64,000 nucleotides of DNA, from assembly GCF_022539315.1 (NCBI RefSeq), contig NC_066315.1, positions 123,407,874 through 123,471,873 on the forward strand, written 5' to 3'. The notes beneath the pieces are model-generated. The model was not told where the DNA came from, made no database searches, and was given only the letters and a program-made list of their open reading frames with translations. Of this stretch, positions 1 to 13,377 are shown one piece after another; position 1 is the stretch's first letter; each line of letters opens with the position of its first letter. Source of the stretch: Serinus canaria. Lineage: Eukaryota > Chordata > Aves > Passeriformes > Fringillidae. The position numbers and the translations under genes are program-made.

Positions 1-150
1 TTACTTTTCTGTTCAATTAAACTGTTTATCTCAACTCATGACTTTTACCTCTGTTTCCTTTTCTCTCCCCCATCTCACTGGTGGGGAGTGAGGGAGCAGC
101 TGGGCGGTATTTGGCTGCCTGCCGGCTTAAACCAATAAACCACCAGAAAT
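1..150 (+). mobile_element. 3' end of an endogenous retrovirus LTR, cut by the window edge
   Basis: The first ~150 bases resemble the R/U5 end of a common avian ERV LTR: a 'caattaaactgtttatctcaa' type stretch, a pyrimidine-rich 'ctctcccccatc' segment, a 'ggggagtgagggagcagctg' segment, and a 'ggcttaaacca' terminus. No retroviral coding region follows, so on this side it behaves like a solo or terminal LTR. The left end lies outside the window, so target-site duplications cannot be checked. The right boundary is approximate. The family assignment rests on recognising the pattern, not on a database comparison. Confidence 0.6.
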
Positions 151-3100
151 AAGCAAAACAGAATAGGGAAGCAAAGCCCTTCCTTCCCATCCATGCTGAT
201 GAGGCCACTGAAGTCAGAAACTAACTGCCTGAAAGAGAATTACCAGACAGAGAAGTCTGAGGGTTTTTATATCTATGGAAAAAAAACCAAACCCAAACAC
301 TGATTTATATTGTTAAAATTCTGGTGCGTACCAATAAGAGATCTCTGGTTGTAAAGGCTTTTTGTGTCTTTTAGGGCTGAAACTCCAGGCACTTGTTTAG
401 AATAATACAACAGAAAAGCAAATAAGATCCAGAAATTAATTATTTCTTTATGAGGACTTGTTAATTAATTCTTAATTAAGATGCAGTGTAAAAAGAGTTT
501 GCTCTATACCCACATAATTTATTTTCTGGAGGCTGCTTCCCTAGTTGAAGATGGCAGGGCAAAGCCATTTATACGGTCACAGTCTTAAAACTCCTTGTGG
601 GTAACTTTTCTTGACTGACAGGATTGCTGCACCTTATCCAAACAATACAAAATCACTTGTTCATCATCTCTTGGAAGACAGAGCTTCCTTTTCTTTAAAG
701 AGAACCATTCTGAGTAGGAAAAGAAATGTTCATTGCAATTTATAAATAAAAGCCAGATATTTTGTGCATGGATCATTGTGTTTAGATGAAATGTAGCCTT
801 TGGATCAAGGTCCATTAGATGTACAGGGTAGTACTTCTGAAAGGATATTGCTGATTTCTGCAATATTTTATTCATATATTATGAATTAAAAGACAGCTCT
901 ACAACACAGCCAATATTTTTGTGTTATAGGCATTTAAACTTGCTGCTGGATGTCCTCTTTTGAATTCAGTTTGTATACTCCACTGGGCCCATGGAATTAA
1001 GACATCTAAAGTATGTGTACAGTCGAGGCGTACTGTTCACTTGGTGTAGATGTCTTTGATTCACAGCAAAAATTATTTTCTGACTTACTTGCAATTGTAA
1101 AGCTCAGTCTCTTTGCCAGCTAATTGCTGCACTAGCTCATGCTTCACACCATACGGAAACACCCTTTTAAATATGCAAAAAAAGAAGCTAAAAATAAATC
1201 ACAGCTGCTGTTAGATGGGGGTTGAAAAATACAGCCAAGGCAGGAAAAAAAAAAAAAAAGAAAGGAACGGTCTCAGTTTAAATACAGCTAAACCATTTTC
1301 AATATTGAGAAGTACTTCTTCTGTTCTCAAAATCAATATTCATTAATAGTATTCAGAACAGAGAACTTGGAATATAAAGCACTGAGATAACACCAGTAAT
1401 TACAACATGCAGTTTCATAGCTGTAATATTTTTGTACTCTGTGTTGCTTTAATGATTGCTGTTACAATTTGTATTGGGCTTATGAGGACTGATTTATATT
1501 AGCACGTTTCTCACTGGTATGTTCAATTTAAGTTCAAATCTTGATCTTAGCCTACAACAACACACAGCTCTGTAGGTGAAAACGGGTTTTTCCTTTGCAG
1601 CAGTAATTGCTTCAGTTCAGCAATGGTAGCTTGACCTCACCCACACAAGATCAAGTGAATATATTGAGCCCTGATATGTTATCTCTGATTTCCTACAATC
1701 AGCAAAGTAGAAATCTGAGAAACATTTCACTGTGCTGTGTGTGTTATCAAGAACTGATCTATGATAGAAAGCTGTAATTTATTGCACAGTCACACATATT
1801 CTGCATAATTCCCACCTCCAAACAAACCATTTTTTCCCTGTCAAATCTATGGGTACCCACAGCACAGGAATGGCAGTAAGCAAGGGGAAAATAAAATCTT
1901 TTAACTCCCATCTTTAAGCTTAAACTGCCATAAAACTGCTATATATGGCTCACTTGAGGGGTCTAAACCAAATATCAGCATAACCTTCATTTAAATCATG
2001 GTCTTTTCAGGACTCCCCATCCCTCCTTGTAAGAATGGAAAATAGGGGATGGACCTTGCCTGCTCCTTTCCATTGGTGGTGGCAGGGCTGGCTCAGCCCA
2101 GAGCCCACTGTGGCTCCCCTGCTGCCAGAGAAGGGAGAGAAGGGGTGAGGTTGCAGGGCTGGGCCAGGAAGAGGGTGACACAGCTGGGAGGGACAGCAGG
2201 GCAGGCACCTGTGAACATGCACTGACTGTAAAGGCAGCCTTGATCATGCAGTCAGGTAGGACACTGTGAGCTGGTGTGGCAGAAATGGTCTCACTAGGAA
2301 AAGGTTCTGTTTTAATGCTGATCATTTCCCTGGTCTGTCTCTCCATCTGGTCCACTGGGACCTGTGGTGACGCTGCTGAGGGGATAGTAGGGCTAAGACT
2401 GAGAGGGAGAAGAGGGAACTGCTTACCCCAACATCACCATGGAGAGATTACTCTGGGAGCCCATATCCTCAGTCATCTGCTCTTCCCCATCCTCTTTCTT
2501 CAGGCCCAGCTGATATTGCTGGAAAAGAGAAAACAATCCCTCACAAGCATTAAGAGAGCTGTTCTGGAAATTAACTTTGCAATTAAAGAGGGGCAGCAAC
2601 ATGTTCCTGATTAATAACAAATGTGTACAAGTCATCATGGGGACAACCTGGTGATAAACAGATGAGACTCATGCAAATACCTGCCTTAATCAGTTACAAA
2701 ACTTACATTACTGTCTGCCTCCACCCAGTGTACCACCAACAGAAATTTTAAAACTTCCAATTTTACAGTAGTTCAAGGTTTTTTGTGTGTTTGGAGCAGT
2801 CTTCAAAGTCAAATTGCCTGCCTTCTGCAGAAAGCAGTGACTGACTAGAGCCACCACCATCTGAGATGGGCTTCACCTATCAGAGAAAAACTAGTGAAGC
2901 AACTGGGTTACAGACCTGAAAGATTTACCTGCAAAAAATGTCAGGTGTGTTACTGAAATGATAAAAGATTGCTGGTTAGTAGAGTTCTCCAGGATGCATG
3001 TCTGATTGTCAGACCTGGAAGCTGAAGCAGGAGTGCGTGACAAAAATTTGCTGTCCTCAGTACCAGGCTTCCCTCTTGGAGTGAAGCTCAGGATTAATTA

Positions 3101-5284
3101 GGTGCCTCAGTAGTACTTTCTCCCTTGTGAAACAGACACCTATGACTAAGGCTGGCTGCCTGCTCAATTCACAGCTTAAAAGCCTTCATGTTGTCATCTG
3201 GATTGCAGTGAAGGGTTTTCTGAAGTCACAGTCTCTGTCTGTTACTTCTCCTTTCTTAGCACATACTTGCTGCTCTCACTCCTGAGCTGAGGTGAGCCTG
3301 TGCTCATCCCCCTAGCAGGTGTGACTTCCTTCCTTGCCCCAGCCCTCTCAACACTGACATGTCTGGGGGCCCATGGGCTGCACTGAGCCTGTCACCATTG
3401 CTGGCCATGTGCCACTGTCCTCGCTGGGCACGAGGGAACAGAGCCCCAGCAGAGCAACACTGCCTGGCCAGCTGGGATCTCTCTGCTCCAGGCAGTGCCA
3501 TTCCCTCTCTTTCCTTGCAGGACCACTGTGGATGATGTCCTCCAGAAGGGTCTGTGCTGCTATCAGTGTTAGCAAAGAGGGTTTCAGTCAATACACCCCT
3601 GATGCTGCTGTTAGGACTCTGTGCATCCCTCCCTGCCAGACCTGCCATGAGTTACCAGCTGTGGTGGTTCCTCACTTCAACCCATTCTAGTACCAGAAAA
3701 GCCTTGCTCTGGCAGGCATCAACCAGAGCTAGAAAGCAGATGTGCAGCTTGTTCCAGACACTCCTCCACAACTATGGCAAATGCTTTTATTCTGTCTTTA
3801 AGGATTTTTTTCTCCAAGGCATTGTGCAAGCCATGATAAATGAGTCACTCCTTGAAAAACAATTTGTATCAATTAATAATACTTCATACTGGCGACCCTC
3901 AGGGCTTTGCTGATTATCTGATGGTTTTCAATTATGCCTTCAGACACACTTGGTCCTTTCTGTTGGGGAGAGATGACCCCTGGGGCAGGTGTTTTTCCCA
4001 CTTGCTTTCCTCATAGTGGTTCCACATGATGCTGGCATGAGCCTGACTGCCAGCAGAGTGTCCTTTCAGCTGTCATGTCAGATCTTCCCTGCTCCCTTAA
4101 ACCAAATTAGCCAAACAGCCTACTGGAGTTCCTACTCCCCACCATAACCAGCCCTCAGGTCAAACTGCTGCTACTGTAATGCAGGGCAGGCATGTCAGAT
4201 TTTGGGGCTCCTATTCTGGTGTCCCTACTCCTGAGGTGAAGTTTCTCTGTTACTTCTCAGCCCTCTGACATGGGAAACTAAGGCACTCCAGCCGTAAGAT
4301 CTCCTCATTTTCCACCCATGAATTTAATCATATACAGCAGTAAGCTGAAAAACTTCTCAATTATGCAAACATGGATGCAAATGAAGGATATGAAACTTGG
4401 GAAAGATGCTTAGAGGGCAGCAGAAGTTGGAGCATGCCGTGACACAGAGGCCATTCAGGAGAATGCATGGAGACTGCTGATGCCAGCTGCAGCCTTGCAG
4501 CCTCTCCAGGTGCCCTCTGCATTCCCCAGGTCACAGGAACAAGGACACACTTAAGGACAGCCTGCTGCTTCTCTGTTGTAGGACAAAAGGGTTGCAGTGG
4601 GAATGTGAATTGCCAGCCCTGTTCTCTGCCCTCACAGGTGAGTATGTAGAGCTGTTCTTTTGAACTCAAGAAACACTGCATAAAAATCTCTTCCTTCATG
4701 TCATCCTTGCTTTACTTGAATGGCTGCTCCAGAGCAGACTGGTTTAGAGAAGAGGAGCACCTTTTAACTCCCAGCCTACCTGTATTTATATCAAGCATGC
4801 AAACATTGGCTTGTACTGACTGTCCCTATTCCAAAGGGAAAAGGTTTACCTCCATTGTACAATTATGGACAACAAGTGTGCTACATCTCCTACTCTCTCC
4901 TGTTATTAGGATGGCCCAGTTAAGAGTCACCAGCCTTCTCTCACTGGAGAGACAGCCCCTTCCCCTGCCCCTCCTGCCACTACAAACTGCTCTCCCAGCC
5001 AGTGACCAGCCCAGCAGACTCTTTGGAACACCCTGTTGCTGCAGGCATGTCCTGTGACCACAGTTGCTTTTCACATGATTGTCTCTCGTGGTGGTTCATT
5101 TTTCCAATCTGTGATCACATGCCTTCCCCTCTGGATGGCAACAGTAAGGGCCTTGCTGTCACATGGGTTATGTTATTTTCAAATATATAATCTTTCATTT
5201 TGTTGACATTCATCCTGTCTCTAATACTGTGGTACTGAAGTTATCTCTCCAATAGGATATTCAGGCCTCCTCTCTTTTCACGTC
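151..5284. other. Intergenic, no gene recognised
   Basis: This stretch is AT-rich and has a GC-richer patch around 2030-2260. Its short open frames have no recognisable domain, no supporting splice pattern and no codon-like character. A 17-base A run lies near 1243-1259. I see no RNA gene and no clear repeat family. Confidence 0.6.
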
Positions 5285-5420
5285 ACCACACGTGTTCAGG
5301 ACTTTGACAATTCTCACCAGCACTGCTCATATTTATTGTGCTAAAATCACTAATGGAAATATTAAGGATGGGTCTGAAGACTGAGGAATTTCTCACTACC
5401 AACCTCTCCTTGATTTAATG
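5285..5420 (-). mobile_element. Strongly decayed LINE fragment, CR1-like reverse transcriptase region
   Basis: Read on the minus strand, the stretch around 5330-5400 resembles the segment of CR1 encoding the conserved reverse transcriptase phrase near 'VPQGSVLGPVLFNIF'. The nucleotide order is preserved (a 'cctcagtcttcagacccatcctt' type block followed by 'aatatttcc' and 'attagtgatt'), but indels break the reading frame. The copy is old and non-functional. Boundaries are uncertain, and another LINE clade is possible. Confidence 0.4.
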
Positions 5421-8400
5421 TTTTGCAGTGCCTCCATTTACTCCTCAGACCTTAGATGGCAAGAACTGACAGAAGTGCTTGTGCACAGAGAGAACTATCT
5501 CATGGAACAAAGCAAAAATGCAGCTCCAGCCCAGGCAGATTGCAATTGGGGTCTGCAGGCAATGAATTTATTACAAGCCAGTATCAAGTTGCTCTGATGG
5601 CAGCCAGTGAACGATTGATCAGTGGGAGTAGTGGTGGGAGCTTGTGAGGTGATTACTAAAGTGTTGTGACTGCAGAATGTTCAGTGTTCCTATCACCCCT
5701 GCAGTGAGAGCCAGCTTGAGGAGAGGACAGTCCCTCTGTCCCCCTCTCCAGGTGCTGGCATTTACAAACCAGTGGTGGCATTTACAAACATTCCTTTCCT
5801 ACATGGACAGTGGCTGTGCTACACAGGTTCTGTGGACAAATCAGTGTGAAAGAGTAACACCACTGAGAATGGTTTATTTGGCCAGGTAGGCAAAATCAGC
5901 TGCTCCTGTGTGAGCAGTTCCAAGTGTGCCCTGTGTGCCCACAGCTCCCAGTATGTTTCCTGGCAAACCTTAGAGCCATCCCTGGCTGTGGCAGCGAGCA
6001 CAGCTCTGAGCAATGCCTGAGCAATGGTCAGAGCAGTGTGGGTGGTTTGCTTGCAGCAGCCCTGCTTGGGAGGATGAGGCAATTTATTAGCATAGATGTA
6101 AGCCACTCAGTGCCAGCTGGCCCCTGCACCTGGGAGCATTCCTAGGCACATCTGATTTATTCTTGTAGGCACAGACTTTGTGAATACTGCCGTGGGATAC
6201 CTTGGCAGTGTGCATGGCACTATGTGGCCCAGATTTATTTAAATATGAAAACATCTTTTTGCCTTTAAAAATATGGGTACCTGCTTATATATGGGGGGGA
6301 GAGAGGGGGGGGTGGGTCAGTGTACCCTCTACTAGTCTGGCTGCTGAGGCCATTCCCTGCTATGAGAGCACCTGGCAGGAGATGGCTCAGCTGTGCACTG
6401 ATCTGCTGTTTAATGGAGGCAGAAGCAGTTTTAGGCAAAATGAAAGTGAAATGGACACTACCTGTAACCCAGCTGAGATGCCAGGAAGCCTGGTGCTCTT
6501 CTAAGTAGTGGGGTGGGAGGTAAATGGCACAATATTTACAAGGGTAATGCAAAGAGCTTTCATTGGCATAGGCTTAGAGCACCATCAGTTTGCAGGCCTG
6601 GCACAGGCAACTAAAGAGCTCATCTGTCATCACTGGGAGCAGTCCAGAAGAGGTAGGCATTGAAAGGGCTTTGTGTGCCTGGAGCTCTGTGTGGCAAGCA
6701 GCAGTGCACAGTGAGACAGGGAAAGGAAATGGGATGCTGCATTACTTTCTCACATCCATGCCAACTGGCAACTGCTGTATGCAATTTTGAAATCTATTAA
6801 AAGTTTGGGTGAGCCTGCCTGTTTCTTGTGTTTCCTTATGTACTCATCTGCCAGCAGAGTGTGGAACTATGGTCTTCATTAAAGTAAGTAAAGGATGTTT
6901 AAACAGAATGAAACAACTTTCTTAAGAAATAAGTAGACAGCAAGCAAAGTTTGCAAATGTCAGCAAAGTGCCTGTGATGCTGTCTGTGGAGAGGATCCCA
7001 GCCCTGTGCATCACTCTCCAGAGATGGGGTTACATGCTACCCATGAGTACTTCTGCTCTTCCCCTCAGTGGGAAGTACTTCTGTTGCAGTGGGCAGAATA
7101 GGAAGAGGCCCAAGCTCCTGCCAGTGCCTTTAATGTAATTAAAGACCAGTAGAAAAATTACTATTAGAAATTTCCTGTTTTCTACAGTAGAAAAAAAAAA
7201 ATCCCTAGCTGCAGTCTTGGATAATAGCTCTCCATCTGGCATTGCTGTTGCTAGTGATGGCAGAGGAAGATGTTACTTCTTCCCTTGACTGAGACAAAAG
7301 CCATCCCTTAGCAAGCAGAAGCTACCAAAATAATTTCAATCATTGGTCATGGGATTACATGGAATATTTCTCACAGCAACATCAACTTGGCATCAGCTGT
7401 GACTCCAGCGCTGAGAACGTTCCTGCCTTCTCTGCTTTGTTCTGAAATTTTACCCAAATGGCCCAAAAGACTGGGATCCAATCCTGCTTCCTCTGCTGCC
7501 TGAGCTTTAAGGCTGCTGCTATCTCATCCTCAGCTAGAAGTGCAGGTAGGCTGCAACAGCCATCAAATCTGGCTCTGGGGCCCATGCTGGAGGAAGCCTT
7601 TGGCAACCTTATGTTAGGGAAATTATCCCTGATGTCTTAGCTTGCAGGCAGCCTGAAGTAGCAGCCTGGAAAAAAGTCTATGTTTGTGGACAGATGGTAT
7701 AGTGCAGTGTGGGTAAAATCCAAACAAAAGCCTGTGGTAACAGTACAAATAACCCAATGTGGACAGGGAAGCTTCAGTCAAAATGCTTTCACAAGATTTT
7801 AGGTCTATTTTCCCACACAGCATCTCTCTGTTTTGCCACCTTTCTTGGCCTACCATACCTGTGCACTCAGGTGCAAGGGCTCTGAGGAAAGCTTCTTTTT
7901 TTGTGGGGAGTGAAAGGCACTTGCAGAATCCCTCCTTCCACAAATGCCTCTTGTCCAACAGGCTGTTTCTACCACAGGGAGAGGGGAACAAGGTGCCTAC
8001 TTAGTCACACACAAATACAACAAAATCGCTGACCACAGGAAAAAAGAGCTATTTCTCAATGGGACATGGGGAGCAGGGACAGTTTTAAGGAACTTGAACT
8101 GATAAGAACTTGTTGTAGGATACATAAGCATCAATCTGACCATAGCCCATGTGGCATGCTTTGTCCTGGGACACCAAGGGCAGCCTTGGATGCCACAGTA
8201 ACACCACAGGAGTTTAGGATTTTTTATTAAAGCAGAGGGGGAACATAATTGCTCATATGGATGAGATAAGTCTGATTCTCTTCTGCCCACCTAAACTTAG
8301 GTAAGAAGCTGTCCTTTGGGAGAAAAAACAGGATTGCATCAGTACATGTGAGAGCTTAAGAATCAGACTTGTCAATCATGCTTTCACTGCATGGATAGTA

Positions 8401-11400
8401 CAGTGGTACAGTGGTACAGCCAGTAATGGATATAAACTGGCATAGGACCAGGATTTCTCAGTTTGTCTAGGAGAACTTCTTCATTGTCATTTTGACCAGA
8501 ATGTATCGCTGCAATGCTGTTAAGTGTGCCAGCATAGCTCTGTGCATGGCTTAGCATTCCTGAGTAAAACCAGCTCTGCTTCTGTGCAAGGAGTGTATTT
8601 CCCTGATCCATTTACACTTAAGCATGGAAAATCAAGGATAGTGGTAATAGTATTTTTCTGGCAGGTTGTAGCTAATGCTTTCTCTGCTTTTCCCTTATGG
8701 CCTGGGAAGAATGGTTTTGCTAACCAGTGAACAATGAGGGGAAGAGAGGAAAGGTACAGAACAGCTGGGTTTAATGAGCTGGAACAAATATAAGTATCAA
8801 AGCAGTGTGTATACTTTTAATGCAAAAAGGAGTTACATGTATATAAATGACAAGGAGTTTAAATCAAGATCTTAGTTACAGAGTTTAAAACTGGCATTAT
8901 ACCCCAAAAAGGCTCAAAACTTGGTGTCCTAAATTCTGTAATTTAAAACAAACAAATCCAAAGCAATTCAAGTTATGGGGGCATAAACTATCAATCTATA
9001 TTTTAATATGTGGTGAACTTTTCATTTTTAGTTTTCTTTTGCAGCTATCTGTTCCTCTTCTCTTGAATTTTACATTAAGTTATCTGGGCGTTTCCAAGGC
9101 AAATTCCTAGAGTGCCAGTTGAGGAATCATTTATTCTTTCAAAGACTACTCCAGAGGTGATGCATTAACATTTTTGAGTCTTTGTGTAGCATTTATGTGC
9201 AGCTGGAGAGGAAAAAAAAATCTTAAATCCATTGAAATGTTAGTAGAAGAGAAGTAGGAGAGAAATGATAGTTTTATAATTTCAGTGAAAGCATTAAAAT
9301 AAATCATACATTAAGAGGATCTCCATACTTCAACATTAATTCAGTCTTAAATGACAGGATCTGGTATTGGGAATACAGACTTTTCTCTGTGGGATTAAAG
9401 GTGTCAATTTATATTTATGCAAATAAATTAAACTGCTTAATTTTAGACTGAGACTAACTATTTTTCATGCTGGTAGCTTGACAGTTTCCAGTATTTTAAT
9501 GAGACTGAGATTAAATCATGATGGAAAAAATTTCAATCTGTAATTTATTCTTTAAATCAATGCAAACAGTTAGTACTAGGGTTAGAAATTTAATAAACCA
9601 TAATGGTTATTAAAGTGGCTTAGAGGAAATTAAGTGTCCCAAAAAAGGTGTTGCTTTTGCAGTGATGACAGTATCTGTGTTTAAAATTTGAAAGAGCTTT
9701 TCCTAATTACCCATGAAAAATTACTATTTCACTTCTATGGATTCAGTCCATAAAAGTCTTCGCCTCCCATCCAACAGCCTCCTGAGACAGGTGGGCAGCA
9801 AGCAGCACCAGCAGCTGTGCCCAGGGCAGTGAGATCACATCACTGCAGAGGGGATCCAGCCCCAGAGAACCAGGCTGGTCCGGTTTGTCGGGTGCCTGGT
9901 GCTTGACTGCTGTTTGTAAGGTGTCTCCTGCCAAAAACTCCTCCCAGCAGATGGCAACAGCTGGGTTATGCCTGACTTGGGAAAACCACAGAAGGAAACC
10001 TTGTGTGATCCCAATGGCTTGTCCTTGTGAGAGGGCTTTTGTTGAATAAGGCAGAATTTACTCAGGGTGTTTGGGAGGACACGGGTTGAATGACCTGATC
10101 CAGAATATTGGTCTGGATCCTGGGATACAGGATACATCCCAGTGATTCCAGTGGAACCTGACCTTTGTGAAGGTGAAATATATCCCTTCCAATTAATGAA
10201 GTCTCTTCTTACTGCTGATGTTAAAAATATTTGTGACACTGGATATTTTTAATTGCTGTAGGAAAGGCCATTGAGACCCTGTAAGGATATAAAAGGAAAA
10301 GCAGAGAAGTTCCTGACTCTCCATGGTAGTCTTTTTATTAATGTGTGGACCTATGCCACAATGCTCCATACAACAGATGACTATGTAAATTACTTATCTC
10401 ACTCCATATGTAGATTGCAAATGATCAGTTGAAGCTAAAATCATACAAAAATATGTTTCAATTATGTGTATAAATAAATCACATTTCCTTTTTTTTTTCT
10501 TTTTTCCTTTTCTAGCAATAGTCTTTTTTACACATATTATGCTGTCAATTAATTTTTAAACCTCCAGAGGGTTCTCTGGAGTAACCAGGAGTCTAATTAG
10601 CAGGTCTGTAATGGCTCATCTAGCTGCATTTTCAAGTCCTGGTTGACATCAAATACTTAAGAATCCAAATTTCAATCAAAGAGTATTTTCCTGACTGCAA
10701 CTCGAGCACCAGTTAGAGTTTCTGCACACTTTAAAAAATTCTAGTTAAAAGGAGGTAACTTCAACTTTTCATCTTTATTCAGAGATAAATTACCACACAC
10801 TAAATCACAGTTGTTTAAAGCAGATAAGGAAGGAAAAGGTTCTGCAGGCACAGAGATTTGTGCTATCTCATGTTAACATCAAAATAGCAAGATCCTGAAT
10901 TTTTGGGGCAGTTCTGATGCTTACAAACAACAGTCAAAACACAGCTCTTATGTGACATTTTAAACTCACTTTCACTTAGAAATGAGGTTTTGGTGCTCCT
11001 GTTGTCTTCATGTGGGGCCTGTCTGCCTGTAATCCCCCATCTTTTTATACTGAATGCAGTGCCCAGCTGGAAGCACATGGTACAGATAATTATTTAAATC
11101 CATATGAGTTTAATGGAGATAAGCAGCAGGATGGGAGGTACAAGCTGCTCTTAGCCTTACTACAGGAATGACTTGACCATGAAGAATGTAACTGTATTGC
11201 TAATTTAGAGAGCCTACACAAAGAAATATTCTATCTGCCTCGAGTGCAGAAAATACTTGGACAGATACTTTTATATCTTCTTAGACATGAGGAAGTTAAT
11301 ACCATTAGCTCTGCTGCTTAAAGAACTATTTGCTTACTTGTGCTTAATACCAAAGCTCCACCTGTGACTGAGTGACTGAGGCAGAGATGGATGTAACCCA

Positions 11401-11857
11401 TCAGGCAAAGATCTAGCTCTAAAACCAGGCCCTTCAAGTGTCAGTGGGAGACCTGATTTTCATAGTTCAGGCCAAGGAAAACTTTGTTGCATCTCGGAGA
11501 AGGACACAGATTTCTCCAGCAGTAAGCACCTCACTAAAAGCCTCGTATCAAAATGCATATAGGTAGCTAGAGGGAAAAAATAGGTGCAGATTTTGCTGTA
11601 GCTGTCATGACTGTAAATCACAAAGAACATATTTCATATACACAATAGACTGGTTTGGCTGCACAGAGGAGTAACAAAATCATCTTGAATTTATTCACTA
11701 ATATTAACATCTGCCAATTAATGTTTTGTTAATGTCCAGATCCTAGGTGAGTTCTGCCCAGTACATCCCTGCTGTGAATCCTGCAAGTTCCAAATTCGGC
11801 TGTGGCCAGGCAGCCACACCAGGCAAAGGACTGGGAGGTCTGTCATGAGTAAAATCA
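5421..11857. other. Intergenic, no gene recognised
   Basis: Unique-looking AT-rich sequence with a G-rich run near 6292-6315 and a poly(A) run at about 7191-7201. Short open frames on both strands have no recognisable motif. The stretch 9750-10240 is somewhat richer in GC and open on the minus strand for up to 134 codons, but I recognise no protein in it. Confidence 0.55.
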
Positions 11858-12230
11858 GAATTGGGTTTGCTCAGCCTTGAGAAAAGACCACATAGGGGAC
11901 ACCTTATCACTATCATTCAGTAATTAAAAGGTGGTTACAAAAAAGATAGAGACTCCATTCTTTTACAATGAGTCACATGCAAAAGATGAGGCACGATGGG
12001 TACAAGTTACTGCTAGAGAGCTTTAGACTGGAAATAAACTTTTTTCACAATGAGAGCAATCAGCCATTGGCTTCTCCATAGGGAAGCTGTGGATTCCCCA
12101 ACACTGGACACTTTTAAAATCCAGCTGGACAGGGTGCTGGGCCATCTTGGCTAGACCATGCTTTTGCCAAGAAAGGCTGGATAAGATGATCCTTGAGGTC
12201 CCTTTAAACATGGTATTCTATGAGTTTATG
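11858..12230 (+). mobile_element. CR1 LINE, 5'-truncated 3' end, sense orientation
   Basis: The stretch matches the avian CR1 3' region in order. It opens with a 'ggtttgctcagcctt' start equivalent to the usual 'gttcagcctggagaag' block. A body follows with 'gggtacaagttactgct' and 'caatcagccattgg', then 'ccagctggacagggtgctgg', 'ccttgaggtccctt' and a terminal 'attctatgagttt', the decayed form of the usual 8-base tail repeat. It is heavily 5'-truncated and contains no reverse transcriptase. Orientation follows from the tail lying on the right. Confidence 0.85.
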
Positions 12231-13257
12231 AAATACAAGAAAGCCACAAATACTGAGGGATCCCTCTTGTGCACTTGTTCATTCCAGGAGTCAAGGGTTA
12301 AGGGAGCAGAGCTGAAGTAAAGCTTCTGTACTGAACGGCCCCTGATGAACATATTCTTCTTATTTTTTCCTTATCCTGTTTTAAAGTAGTTTATAATTTT
12401 GAGCTCACTTTTATGGCTCCTTCCCATGAAACTTGAAAAGAGCCCCACACATTTCTACCTGCCTGCAGAGAAATTTGGAGAGTGTATTTCAAAGCTGTTG
12501 TTTCACAAGCATCTATGTGATTGAAATATTGCATTCATAACTACGTCACCCAGCGGGAGAATACCTCAGGAAAAATCTGATCAATTAGAACAAAATCTTA
12601 TCACTCAAATTTCAACAGTCCAGCTCTAAAGAATTTGTCACATAAACTCAAGGAAATGTGAACAATCCATGAACAGAAAATAGCCAATTACATTCAGCTA
12701 GTCACATGAGTTTCTTTAGATGTGGTCCATCCAAATATGGATCAATCTCTTGAAGTTTTTCTTGTGGGAGCTGGAAAGATTTAAACCATGTATTTTTACC
12801 TTTGTCTACAGAAACTTCCCCCTCCAGACACTACCAGTACACTGCCACTGTCATTCTGGTTTTAAATACTGACATGGAACAAATAAACACTACTCCTGTT
12901 CTGTGTGTGCCTTGCAGCACAAATTTCTGTTTTGTATCTAAGCTCCTCCAGATCTGTTTCAGCAGCGTCCCACTTTTACCTTTTTGTTTCAGTGTTCCAC
13001 CTTTACCTTTTGTTACCTAGCAGTCTTGTAGTGTGTAGGAAATGATAGATTGCTCTAGTTTCAAGAGGAGAACATCTGTGTTTGTTTCCTGGGGGATAGC
13101 AAAGCTGATATTATTTCCCTCTCTGTGTGAAGCTGCTGTGTGCCTCTTCCAAATGGCTGAAGTAGCCACTGGAGTGATACACATTTAAGTAGCCTGGGAG
13201 TCTAATTATCTAAGGAACATTCATTTGAGCAAATTAAAGGAAGAAAGAAAAATTATC

Positions 13258-13260
<3 letters not shown>
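12231..13260. other. Intergenic, no gene recognised
   Basis: AT-rich sequence between the CR1 copy and the ATT microsatellite. No coding or RNA feature could be supported. Confidence 0.55.
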
Positions 13261-13337
<77 letters not shown>

Positions 13338-13377
13338 TATTATTATTATTACTATTATTACTATTATTACTATTATT
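13261..13377. repeat. ATT trinucleotide microsatellite
   Basis: About 39 tandem units of ATT run uninterrupted for the first ~70 bases and then carry regularly placed single C substitutions, giving 'ACT' units near the right end. The clustering of interruptions at one end suggests that the left part is the younger, still expanding side. Confidence 0.97.

Noticed and set aside
2276..2614. 112-codon frame with a hydrophobic start resembling a signal peptide
   Set aside because: No cysteine pattern or family resemblance beyond the leader-like start, no exon structure, and an equally open minus-strand frame overlaps it.
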